This document shows, one piece after another, positions 10,853-21,479 of a stretch of DNA of 64,000 nucleotides. The notes below the pieces were generated by a model. That model did no database searches. It was not told where the DNA came from and saw only the letters and a list, made by a program, of their open reading frames with translations. The stretch lies in assembly GCA_031769625.1 (NCBI GenBank), contig JAUIMM010000126.1, forward strand, positions 4,116,001 to 4,180,000. The letters are read 5' to 3'. The position numbers and the translations under genes were made by a program. Position 1 is the first letter of the stretch, and each line of letters opens with the position of its first letter. This DNA comes from Taudactylus pleione. Its lineage: Eukaryota; Chordata; Amphibia; Anura; Myobatrachidae.

Positions 10853-11442
10853 GGCCCTGTTTCAGAGCCGCTCGTAATCGGCCGCTCGTTTGTTTGTCGC
10901 ACATCTGCGCATGCGTACGGATTTTAATACGCATGCGCGAACCAGTCAGTGCGGCCGAAAATCGTTTGTTCGCTATATAGCGAATGCCTGCTATTTTGAG
11001 TGACAGAAGGAGGCGTATGTGGGTGGTAACAAGGGAAGGTGCTTGAAAACGGGGGTGTGGAATTCGAACGCAGGCGTGCTTAAAGGTCAAAACGGGCGTT
11101 TTAAGGGAGTGCATAATTAATACAGCAGCGTCATTGACCACGTCACTTGGTTTTTTTTTACTCAGAACTGCTCGCAAAATAGTGGTTGAAAAAACCAGCC
11201 AAAAGAATAGCGAGCAGTTCATACGCTGTTCGATGTACTCGATTAATCTAATAAATAGCGGACATGACGTATGGTGCAAGCGGCCAGGGGGCGTAGTTTT
11301 CAAAATTACAACCGCAAGTTTTGCTCGCTCGTTCAGACTTAGAGGCGTGAACAGACCGCAATTAGCGAACGGTTCATTTGAATAGCCACCCCTTGTTTTA
11401 GAACGAACGACCGCAAATAGCGAGCGGTTCTGAATGAGGGCC
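10853..11442 (+). mobile_element. 590-bp inverted-repeat element, copy 1
   Basis: Ends GGCCCTGTTTCAGAGCC and GGTTCTGAATGAGGGCC, flanked by TAT and AAT (decayed 3-bp duplication). Related over its full length to 29534-30132 (same orientation) and to 56471-57054 (opposite orientation), which have perfect 3-bp duplications. Internal palindromes include GCATGCGTACGGATTTTAAT with its complement near 10910-10937 and GAACTGCTCGC with its complement at 11165-11220. Confidence 0.88.
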
Positions 11443-12640
11443 AATATACGTACAGATTTATCTACAGCATGATTTCAATCTGTCTTCCTCTCTGTCTGTC
11501 TATCTAGTCATGTGAACATATGAAATCTGTTACTGATATAAGATGAATCATTTACAACGCTTGCATTCAGTGTTTCACATCACGATTGGAATTACAATGC
11601 ATGCTGACTTGGCAAGGACTCATCATATAAATCATGAAAAGACAAGTTAAAGAATACAGCTCAATAAATAATTGTGTGTCCAGTCAAAACAAATATGTTA
11701 TGTAGGATACAAACGAAAGTCCAAGATCACAGTTACAGATGGAAAGCATTTCACAAATTATTTGTTATATACTGATAATTTGTGTTTCTGTAATTGCTTT
11801 AGAAACAGCTGCAATGTATGAGTTATATAGAAAAACTCTCTCCATCTCTCTCTGTCCATCCTATCTCTAACTATAAATGTGTCTTTATACACTGTGGCTT
11901 CAGTCACGCCAAATAGCCTCTCTCAGAGCGCCAGGTACTAGACGTCTCGCCCACGCCAAGCATCTTTCTCACTCAAAATGTGCATCTTATTGGTATACAC
12001 AAAACTGGGAGCGACAACACTACATTGCTAGATTACACTATTCAATTTGATGTGTGACATTTGTACATCTGTGTGTGACTGAATCTGAATCTGTGTATTA
12101 AGGGCTCCGATGTGAGCGGCCGCAGCTTTTCCTCACAACATGTTTCATTGTGCTTAATCGGTGATTTTGTACATGTGTAAAAGCAATTCCTGTGCAGATA
12201 ATTTCGCTGCCTAGTATCTCTAGGACACTGAGCGGCTTTGAGCTGATTCTGTGATGCATATAAGATGCACAATTTAAAGAAAAGTACAGTATGTTACTAG
12301 TCTCTCAGTGTCTCAGTCATGGCGGGCGTCTCACATTGTATGGCGTATAGATGCTAGGTGTATGAGGACACATCTGTACAATCCCTGTCCGTCTCTTTCT
12401 CTGTCACCTCCCTCTCTCTGACCACCCTCCCTCTATGGGCAAAATGTACGTGCCAATATATGGCTATTTAAAGATTAAAGATTTAAAGCAGGATTTTTTT
12501 TTAATGGCAAAACCAAGTTGGTTTTGCCTTGAAAAATAAAATTGCCGTCCTGCATCATCTTTGTGTTTTTTGTTTTTTTTTGCTAAGTCAGGTGTAGATG
12601 CTACATAAACTGAAAAGTAATTGTTTTGTGGACCCCATCT
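11443..12640. other. unassigned spacer
   Basis: No gene or repeat family recognised; pyrimidine-rich (TCTCTC) patches near 11835-11870 and 12385-12425. Confidence 0.35.
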
Positions 12641-12648
12641 TCCTAGAG

Positions 12649-12833
12649 CAGAGGTTCCCAAATGTGGTCCTCAAGGCTCCCCAACAGTTCAGCTTTTAGA
12701 GATATCCATGATTGACCACTGGTGACTTAATTAGTGTCTCAGTCAATTTGGTTTAACCACCTGTGCTCAGCCATGGAAATCTCTAAAACCTTAATTGTTG
12801 GGGTGCCTTGAGGACCGAATTTGGGAACCTCTG
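12649..12833. mobile_element. palindromic hAT-type MITE
   Basis: A 185-bp near-perfect foldback with ends CAGAGGTTCCCAAA and TTTGGGAACCTCTG. Flanks TCCTAGAG (12641-12648) and CCCTGGGG (12834-12841) match at 5 of 8 positions, a decayed 8-bp duplication as expected for hAT elements. Confidence 0.8.
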
Positions 12834-12877
12834 CCCTGGGGATTAAAGGCTGGTGCTGCAGGCATAGGGTTGATTAG

Positions 12878-14168
12878 CAGTGGTGTACCTAGGGTATTTG
12901 GAGCCCAGGGCAAAAAAGTGGGGGTGGGGACATACCACAAGGGGCATGGTCACTGAAAATGGGGGAGGGTCAACATGACACACCACCATTTCTTGTCACT
13001 CTGGGAATATTCCTTTCCATTCCATATACACCTTAATGCACCCAGTAGTAGTGCCCCTTTTGCAATGCCCACTGTATTGGTGCACCTTATGCAATGTCCT
13101 CAATAGCAGTGCCCCTTATACAGTGCCCCAGCAGTGCCCCTTATACTTTGCCCCCAGTAGTGGCCTCCCTATGCAGTGCTCCCAGCAGTGCCCCATATAC
13201 AGTGCCCCAATGGTGCCCATTATACAGTGCCCCCAGTAGTGGTCCCCTCTATGCAGTGCCCCCATTAGTGCCCCTTATACAGTGCCCCAAGTAGTGCTGC
13301 TTATACAGTGCCCCTTATACATTGCCCCCAGTAGTGCCCCTTATACAGTGCCACTTATACAGTTACCACAGTAGTGGTTCCATGCTATGCAGTGCCCCCA
13401 GTAGTGGTCCCCCTATGCAGTGCCCCCAGTAGTGCCCCTTATATAGTGCCCCTTATACAGTGTCCCCCTTACGCAGTGCTCCAAGTAATGGTCTCCCTAT
13501 GCAGTGACCCCAGTAGTGCCCCTTATACAGTGCTCCCAGTAGTGCCCCTAATAAAGTGCCCTTTTAACAGTGCCCCTTATACAGTTCCCCCAGTAGTGGT
13601 CCCCTCTATGCAGTGCCCCCTATAGTGCCCATATACAGTGCCCCCAGTAGTGGTTTCCCCTATGCAGTGCCCCAGTAGTGCCCCCCCCATGCAGTACCCC
13701 ATATACAGTGCCCCTTACATATATCACAAAGACACACACAAATCAAAATACAATACTTACCTGAAACCCTGCTCCTGCGCCCGCCGCCGTCCATTCCTCT
13801 GTCCTCCTGCTAAGCACTATGGGAGAGACGTCTCCCTTCACCCACTGTGGGAGCCGAAATGCAGAGCTCATGAGTGAGCTCATGCCCGGCTCCGGCCGTG
13901 GGTGCAGCAGCCTATGAGAATCTGACTTTCTTTGACTGCTAAAACAAACACACCATCGCCAGGTAGTATGAGTGTACTATCTAACGCCGTGGGCGGTGTG
14001 TTTGTTTTACTGTGTATTGCAGACCGCACTAGTGACTGACCTGGACTGTGGCCGGCGGCACCCCCTCGCAACGCCGGTCCAACGGCACCCTCCTCCCTCT
14101 CCCCACACAGCGGGTCTAACGGCGCCCAGAGAACGAGCCCCTGCTGACCCCCCCTAGCTACGCCACTG
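12878..14168. mobile_element. non-autonomous hAT element with internal minisatellite
   Basis: A 1,291-bp element with ends CAGTGGTGTACCTAG and CTAGCTACGCCACTG. Flanks TTGATTAG (12870-12877) and CTGATTAG (14169-14176) match at 7 of 8 positions, an 8-bp hAT duplication. The central half is a tandem array (13041-13715); the right third is GC-rich, unique sequence. Frames inside are repeats of low-complexity peptides, not genes. The transposase was presumably supplied by an autonomous hAT. Confidence 0.88.
13041..13715. repeat. 24-27-bp minisatellite inside the hAT element
   Basis: About 25 imperfect repeats around CCCAGTAGTGCCCCTTATAC and AGTGCC, with subtypes containing GGTCCCCCTATGC. Lengths vary between units, indicating repeated expansion and loss. 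Confidence 0.9.
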
Positions 14169-14311
14169 CTGATTAGCACTATGGTGGGAGGACTAAGCTG
14201 CCCTTTGATAAATCTGGTGGTTTGTATTCTTTCAATGTAAAAAATTTTGGTTGGCATTTTCCGAACTATGAAGGGTTTGACGGTTATCTTGTGTCAATTT
14301 TCAACTTAGTA

Positions 14312-14399
14312 CATAATTTATTTATTTTTTTTATTTATTAACAGTTTCTTATATAGCGCAGCAAATTCCGTTGCGCTTTACAATCATGGGTCATAATGC
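14312..14399. repeat. SINE/LINE-tail-like interspersed repeat
   Basis: The TTATATAGCGCAGCAAATT...GCGCTTTACAAT pattern recurs in diverged form at 57371-57480 (TTTATATAGCACCAACATAT) and is a common frog interspersed repeat as far as I recall. Class uncertain. Confidence 0.45.
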
Positions 14400-14409
14400 A
14401 GAATCTTGA

Positions 14410-15418
14410 CATTCTTTGAAAAAGTCACATGATCTGTGACGAAACACGTTAGGCGGGACCTGTTCATGATTTGACCTACTATTGCCAGCTGACATCACTC
14501 GGACTCTTGGTAGTCTCTGCTCGGGAGCTGGTCAGCGTACCAGCAGGACTTGGCTGGATTGAGCGCATTGCCGGCTTAACACACGGAGGCACGCTGCAGC
14601 ATCGCTACTCATTGCATCGGCAGCTTTCACCTTGGCCGCCAGGCACTACGGACGTTATTGGAAATCAGGGGGGCCCCCACACCATTCGGTCTATTGGTCC
14701 GTGAGTACTCAGAGCAGCGCTGTAACTGTGCAGTACAGCTGCTCTGGATGACTGTCCACGTATATTAACAGCCAAATGGTTATTCATCTGCCTTTAACAC
14801 AACAAGGTTTGGCTCCTAAAAAACGTTGGGGTCATTTTGGATTCACATGATATCTAATTTATATTAGTCCCTTATCAGAACTATAATTAAGGTCGGAATA
14901 CTATATGAGCTCCACAGTTAAAACGCGATAAATTTCCTAACTGCTGCAGGAACTGTGACGTGATTTTCATGTGTTGATACACATCAGTTGTTGGAGATTA
15001 ACTACAACGGCAAGTCTCTCATATGTTACAAGTGATACCGATAGTTACAATTATTTTCCAGCGGAAACATTGTTACTAGGTACATAAGAGACTTTTATAG
15101 TACCAGATTCCAGCAGTCATTTCATTTACTTTGGATAGACTGAAAAGGTGCTTAACTACGGTCACTGGCAACTATTTTTTAATATATATATATTTTGTTT
15201 TTTGGTGAAATTATTCACACAACTCTGTGTGATATATTTATTTTTGCCTTTTTATTTATTTATTTATTTATTGCTATGGTTGTGTATCTTAATATGTATT
15301 AAATTTAATATTGATTCATGCTTTTATTTACCATCTGCTTGTGTTATTACTCATTTATCAGTTAACCAGTATATATACATATATAAAGACAGCGCAGATT
15401 CCCCACTTTTTTTCTTTT
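14410..15418 (+). mobile_element. Penelope-like terminal-repeat insertion (family C)
   Basis: A 1,009-bp insertion flanked by the perfect 10-bp duplication AGAATCTTGA (14400-14409 and 15419-15428). It begins within a few bases of a hammerhead-like motif and ends in GACAGCGC then a pyrimidine-rich tail. The terminal repeat of the large Penelope element at 44229-52850 ends the same way (GACAGCGCCTATTTACTTTT). In both, the distance from hammerhead to terminus is about 0.97 kb. It lacks any reverse transcriptase and looks like a terminal-repeat-only insertion. Confidence 0.75.
14411..14451 (+). ncRNA. degenerate hammerhead-ribozyme-like motif A
   Basis: Layout: TTGAAAA in place of CUGANGA, helix II GTCAC/GTGAC (14424-14428 and 14436-14440), GAAA (14441-14444), then C-AC-GTT, a two-base-pair helix III with NUH = GTT. 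The core has C-to-T and G-to-A changes (the conserved G8), so self-cleavage is not expected now. Helix I is weak. Confidence 0.6.
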
Positions 15419-15470
15419 AGAATCTTGATTTTGCAACCGCATTTTGCAGTGCTTAGTAAAATTACCCCTA

Positions 15471-16330
15471 AGGCCTGTATTAAATTAAAAGCGAAAAATC
15501 CATTGCCATACTTTTCGCCATCATCGCTGGTTTCAGGTGCAAAAAAGTATTGCGCGTGTCCACGTGTATCCTCGTATTCAATTTGAAATCGGGCGAAAAT
15601 GGGTCCTGCGAAACGCAAACAGACAACAAGTGCTGACATTTTTGGGGAAATCAACATGACACTCCCTAAATGATGCTCTGACATGGCGGTTCACTATGGG
15701 TACCCCTGATTAGCCCTGCTAATGGTATTTGGGGTCTTTGAATGGTCTCCATAGGCGCTATTTAGTGTGTTTGGGACAGTGGTGAAGAATAGCATTTAGC
15801 AATTTTTTGGAGGGAAAATAAGTAGTTCCAGTGAATTTGGGGTACATGAAAATGGGTGCAAGCATATTTTAAAGTTGCTAAAGTCAAGCATTAAAAAGCG
15901 CCAAAAATGCACCTTCAACAAACACCTGCAATCAAAAATACACCTCCCCATTCTTGCAGACCCCCCAAAGGCTATTTCGCTAGTTTTTAATTTTGTACCC
16001 CCACTTTGATTTTTTTTGCCAAATTTTTCAAAGTGCTTCTTTGGGGTATCCTTTGTGGGATTTTTTTTGACACAGTTAGCATCAAGGGGTGTGTACAAAG
16101 GGTGCAGGGTGGTTGCCGCAACCTTGCACCCCAAAAACCCAATGCTGCACTTTTTTCCGCCAGGCATACATATAGTAGGCAAAACTTTTCCACTAGTTAC
16201 AAAGCGCAAACTTTTCGCACCGGCGAAAAGTCGGACAAATTGAATACGGGGATAAGTTGAAACCGGCGAAAATGACGTCATCATCGAAAAAGAATCGCGA
16301 AAACGGACTTTTCTCATTCTATACGGCCCT
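15471..16330 (-). mobile_element. 0.9-kb non-autonomous element, copy 2
   Basis: Inverted homolog of 9814-10744 (shared blocks around CCCCCAAAGGCTATTTCGCTA and TACACCTCCCC). Ends AGGCCTGTATTAAATT and ATACGGCCCT. It lacks the large terminal foldback of copy 1. The 190-codon minus frame at 15796-16368 runs out of the element and is not supported as a gene. Confidence 0.78.
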
Positions 16331-16517
16331 ATGTCTCTTTCTCTGCCCCATCCCCCCATCCTGATCACCTTTTCTCTCTTACTTACCTTTTTTCTTTCAC
16401 TGTTAAAATGAGCTCACAATGTTTTCTAGAAGATATTCTGAAGAATGCAGTGCAAAATATTACATAATGTAACTTTCTATAGCTTGATGGCTACAAGTTT
16501 GCCTCCATTCTATACAT

Positions 16518-16882
16518 AGGGGAGATATATTAAGCCTTGGGGTGGGATGTATCAACCTTAAAAATGCAGTCAAACCTCCAAAAATTGCAATTTTTGGAGG
16601 TTTGCTGTAAACCCCATATGCATCATGCATTTTTATTCATGCATATGGTGTTAATAAAATGCCACTGTACATGTGATAATCGGGGATGCATTGCATGTAA
16701 CATATAATATGATACATCCTGCCCTTGGAGACAGATAAAGTGGAGAAGTTGCTCAAAATAACCAGTCAGCTTTTAACTGTCATTTCTAACACTGTGCTAG
16801 ATAAATGACAGTTTAAAGCTGAATGGTTAATTTGGGCAACTTCTAGACTTTATCTTATTACATGGCTTGGTACATCTCCCCT
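16518..16882. mobile_element. MITE of the GGGAGATGTATCA type, host of a nested MITE
   Basis: Outer ends AGGGGAGATATATTAAGCC and GGCTTGGTACATCTCCCCT. Between them, arms around AGTCAGCTTTTAACTGTCAT and its complement form a foldback. It is split by a second MITE at 16541-16724. Confidence 0.82.
16541..16724. mobile_element. nested 184-bp MITE
   Basis: Ends GGTGGGATGTATCA and TGATACATCCTGCCC, flanked by TTGG at 16537-16540 and 16725-16728, giving a 4-bp duplication. Removing it restores the expected AAGCCTTGGAGA of the outer MITE. It contains hairpins around CCTCCAAAAATTGCAATTTT and GCATATGGTG. Confidence 0.82.
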
Positions 16883-16889
16883 CATCCCC

Positions 16890-18320
16890 CCTCACCCCCC
16901 TTTGTTTTCCAATTTCCCCATGTCTGATTACACAGGATAGAAGTGAAATAGATCCACTAAGCTGCATTACCCTGTATAGTAAAATCACTGCTGATAGGTT
17001 CCATGCTTGCACTTGCCAACCAGCTTATCACACCAAGGGGCATATCTGAGAGCACTCCCTGCAGCTAAATCCAAATTTGCTTGAGGTCCATGGTGAATAC
17101 TAGGGGCTGGCTATACTCTGTATGCTGCCAAACAAAGTTTTGGTTGCCAACTAGGAACCATTTACCGCATATACCTTTAAATGAATCATACGCCTGGTCC
17201 TCAGCTCAATTACTTTATATGTACAAGTAACAATTTGTATGTACGCACTGATGCTCCCGGACAGCTATTTCTATTTAGAATAAATGTCAATTTGGAATGA
17301 AGGAGATATTTGATAAAATTTCCTCAAAACTATGTCCTGACCTTTGCAATTGTCATCTCGCAAATGGCCGTGAAATAGAGGTGCACTACAGAGGCAAGCA
17401 CGTGCACTATTGCACATAAAGATGTGTGTTTGCACATTTTGTGATACACAAATGATCATTTACAGTATCCAGTCTATCTCTATGTATATATATATATATA
17501 TATATACCACTCTATGTATATACTAGTCTACTTCTTCTGCCTCCTATTTTTCTACCTTAAAACAGATGCCTCTTCTTATATAAAATTTGTATTCCTGTTT
17601 CTAATATCAGCATTGTATGTTCATTCAACCATGCAGTGTATAAAAAAGCTGAGAGACTAAACCATATGCGGAGACTAACAATGGAATGTTACTCCCAGAA
17701 TAAAGTAGTTATGTTGATAACTTGTCCTAACATTTGCCAGAGAGTTAAAATACAATGTGTGCACATGAGTTATACCATGTATTCTTCAAGATTTGAAGGA
17801 AATGTGTTGCCTCTGTCTAAAAAATGTGTTACACATCAATAATAAATGAATGTATCGCATGTTGTAAATCACTGATTCATTAGATAAAATGATAACTCCA
17901 CAGAAAACATGAACCTTTGTTTTCTAGAAAGTTCACTAAAATAGAATAATATACAGTTCTAATAAACTATAGTAATCTGATGACTCCAATGGTTCAATGT
18001 GACACTTTTACTAAGGCAGGCCTATTTACAACACACAGCTGTGTCACCACGCCGGGATGCTGACTACATCCCGTGTCACCAGTGCTTCTCCTCTATTGCC
18101 TAATAAATAGTTATTTAGAGAGGACAGTTGACAGCATTGCTCCCTCAGTAAATCAGGCAGGTGGTAACAGGACAAATGGTGCTGCATCATTGGAGCCAGG
18201 TTGGTATACATAACTCTATATTTTATCATATATTACTGAAAATTAACTAAAAGTAAATTTTATCTCTTCAAGGAAATTCTGAGATAAATTGATTATGATA
18301 TATGGAATGAAATAGCTAGA
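16890..18320. other. unassigned spacer with a (TA)n tract
   Basis: No gene recognised. A short TA microsatellite lies at about 17486-17507. Only small frames without motifs. Confidence 0.35.
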
Positions 18321-18329
18321 ACTCCAACC

Positions 18330-18842
18330 TAGGGCTGACAGTGTAACACGGGTGCAGTAGGTATTACCGCTGGCCCAACAGCGGAAGCCCGGCAGGGTTG
18401 AAGATCCTGAACATAAAAATGTAAGTATTAACTAACCCTATTCTACACCCTAACCCTCCCTTAGGGGTGCCTAACCCTAGCTTCACCCCCAAGTGCCTAA
18501 CCCTAACCCCTCTCTAAGTGCCTAAACCTAACCCCCCCTTCCCCCCAGCCTAACCCTCAGTCTCCCGGGGGGTGGTGCCTAACCCTAACCTCCCCCCGGG
18601 GGTGCCTAACCCTAACCCCCCCTTCCCCTAGCCTAACCCTAACCTCTTGGGGGGTGACTAACCCTAAGTCCCCCTCAGGAGCCCCCTAACCTAAACACCC
18701 CCCACGGCTGTCTGCTCCTGGCGCCCAGCTTACCTTCGATCGGGATTTAGACACCTGTCATTAGTACCACACAGGGATTAGAAAGTCGGGAAGCCGGCGG
18801 TCGGAATTCAGACCGTCGGCTTCCTGACTATATCCCAGTAAC
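18330..18842. mobile_element. repeat element carrying telomere-like CCTAACCCTAA block
   Basis: Between about 18430 and 18690 the motif CCTAACCCTAACC recurs a dozen times, separated by CCCCCC-rich spacers and GGGGTG. The right end holds a hairpin, GGAAGCCGGCGGTC with its complement (about 18789-18825). Left boundary approximate. This looks like a dispersed element with internal telomere-like sequence rather than a relic chromosome end, because a similar but distinct block occurs at 61870-61955. Confidence 0.6.
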
Positions 18843-19378
18843 ACAGATTACCTCTAATACCCCAACTCCACCTGGAAAGTTTAATAGCTGTAAGGCCTTC
18901 ATTCTTTGTTTTGTGGCAGTATAGACTAGCACAGAACTTACTGACTCTTATTCTATGCCTGAGTCTGACACAGAGGTGGAAGTAAAACTGATATTTGTTG
19001 CTCCTAAACAAATGTGCACAAACAGCGGAAATTCACCCATATAGAGTTATATACAATTTGATATGCCCCTTCCTTTACATGTATGCATGTGCCCAAATGT
19101 TTTGTAACTACCCTATAATAAGTACAAAAGATATGTCTCCAAACAGGCTTATGTTTAATAGCCCCTTGTTTTTAGTCTCATCTGGTAATCTGTAAGATAT
19201 CCTGGTTGAACTCATTCATCTTCTTAATTGTCCTATCAATAACAAATGTAGTTCAATGGTGATATTAGAAATAAATGAAACACTGCAATCTGGGGCTATT
19301 ATTTATGGCTGACTTGCACCTCCATGGCCTTACTGTACTGAACGTGCATGTCAACACTCCAGACTCACCTCCCAAGTG

Positions 19379-19700
19379 CAGGGTTGGACTGGCCCACAGG
19401 GGTACAGGGGAAATCCCCGGTGGGCCCCACTGCCTATGGGTCCACCCCATCCTCTAGGTGTCAGGTTCCAGATCTCGAATTATAGATTTTTACTCTTTTA
19501 GATGGTCAGTTACCAGGAACACTGATCAGCATGGAGGCTTGGTTCCCTTCTATAGAAACTACACCAACATTTGCCTATTGGTTAGAGAAACATCTGCGGT
19601 GGCTGGCCACACCCCATCTGGTGGATAACCATACCCTTTAAGCATGGACCCCTGCCACTGTTTTCCCCCGATGGGCCCTTCATGTCCCAGACCGACACTG
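19379..19700. mobile_element. hAT-type MITE, 322 bp
   Basis: Ends CAGGGTTGGACTGGCCC and CCCAGACCGACACTG, flanked by CCCAAGTG (19371-19378) and CCCAGGTG (19701-19708), an 8-bp duplication with one mismatch. No coding content. Confidence 0.85.
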
Positions 19701-19708
19701 CCCAGGTG

Positions 19709-20493
19709 CAAGTATATGCAAATATTATATTCGCTCATTTCATAATTGGTATAGGTACTCTACAGTATGTGAGCCATAAATGGACTTATGTCAGTTCTAA
19801 ATCAAGACCTCTGTGTGTACTTCTGTGCTATTCTGAAGCACAAAAAGGGATCATCCAAAGTTACAAATAGATAATTTCACTGAGCCATAATTGTTAGATG
19901 TAAAAACAATAACGCAAAGGAAAATCTAAAAATGTTTTCAATATCTACAAAAATCCAGTTGCTCTGTAGTCTATAAAAGACAATTGTAATGAGGACACTG
20001 AATCACTGCAGGGAAAACACTTGAACTGTTATTATTTGGCTTGTCTTGAGCACTGAAGTTACATTTCTCAGCTGCTGCTACGACTGTCAGTTTTATTACT
20101 ATTATATCTGCCTCTGTAACTGTTACTTTCTTTATTTGCTTTATGAAAGATTGTGGCTTCATTATAGATAAATATTGCAAATTAGCAGTATTTATGTTTT
20201 AGCATTCCTGCCAAAAATCCTAGTAGAGAGCTAGGCGCCTTCCAGTAACATATGTCAAGTTAGACAGCATGCAGGAATGGTCTTAAAATCTTGTTCTGAC
20301 CGTCTTAGGTCCCCTTGGTGTCCATCTGCATAATCTGTTTGTTTATACTATAAGTAGTATTTCCATGAATACAACTGATCAAAACCTGAAAAGACAGTTT
20401 AAAAGCAACTCTGCCACTAAGGACATACTGATTGATACAATCAAGAGATAACAGTAGCAAGTCAATCAGTTTGCATTGATTGCTATTGGTCTG
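19709..20493. other. unassigned spacer
   Basis: Nothing recognised before the hAT element starts at 20502. Confidence 0.35.
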
Positions 20494-20845
20494 ATAATTT
20501 GTAGAGATGTGCGCCGACCCGTGTTTTGGTTTAGGTTTTGGATCTGGATCTCCCCTGTGTTTGGATCTGGATTTTTTCTTAAAAAATAAAAAAACAGCTA
20601 AAATCACATAAAATGGGCCTTTTTTTGTTCTTACGGTATTAATAACCTCAATAACATTTATTTCCACTCGTTTCCAGTAAATTGTGATCAGCTCACAATA
20701 TTGATTTTTTTCATCTAGTTAAAGGGCCAAAAGGTTGCATCCAGCTTGCTGGCTCAAAACTGATTGATATAATCATTAATAGAGTTGAGGACTGTGCAAA
20801 GATGATGGTTGGGATACCCTTGAGGATTGAAGAATTGATAGCTGT

Positions 20846-21050
20846 TGCAGTCCCTGGCTGTAAAATTGATAATAAGTTAATTAAAAAACAATTAATTGGT
20901 GCAGCCCCTGGCTGTATAATTGATAATAAATAAATTAAAAAACAATTCATTGGTGCAGCCCTGGGCTGAATAATTAATAATAAAAATAAATTCATTTTTG
21001 CAGCCACTGGCTGTAAAATTGATAATAAATTAATTTAAAAACAAATCAAT
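20846..21050. repeat. ~54-bp tandem repeat, 4 copies, in the hAT 3' region
   Basis: Units begin at about 20847, 20901, 20955 and 21000, each starting GCAGYCCCTGGCTG followed by an AT-rich stretch (AATTGATAATAA, AAAAACAATT). Confidence 0.85.
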
Positions 21051-21479
21051 GGTTCCTAAACCAACCATAACATTATTTAAAATGTCAGGCAGCAATGCCC
21101 CCAACCAGCACATAACGGAATGGAAAAAGGTGCAAGATGGAATAGTCCTTGGAGCCTCCCACCCACCCTTATGTTGTATACAAAACAGGACATTCACAGT
21201 TTAACAAACCAATCATTTCAGCGACAAGGACTGCCAATTGTGGCTGAAATGATTGGTTTGTTTGGACCCCCATAAAACAAGCTGCCAATGTGCATTGGAC
21301 ATGGAAATTAAAGTTATCCCATACACAAACTGGCTTTACATTACAAGTTGTCGTCGTCCTCGTCATCCCCATCAGTGTGTACATCCTCTTCTTCACACAA
21401 TATTAAGTTGTTCCCGCTGGAATCCACCATAGGCGCCTGTGTAATTCTTTCATATAATTGTTGGTAGAGGTCTTCCTCG

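Noticed and set aside
13036..13877. Plus-strand Cys/Pro/Ser-rich frames
   Set aside because: They run through the minisatellite inside the hAT element; no start context, no domain.
15796..16368. 190-codon minus-strand frame
   Set aside because: Runs out of the element into flank; similarity with copy 1 is explained by DNA homology.
18430..18690. Relic chromosome end or fusion point
   Set aside because: Telomere-like words are spaced by C-rich filler and lie in a repeat element; a second such block is in another element.
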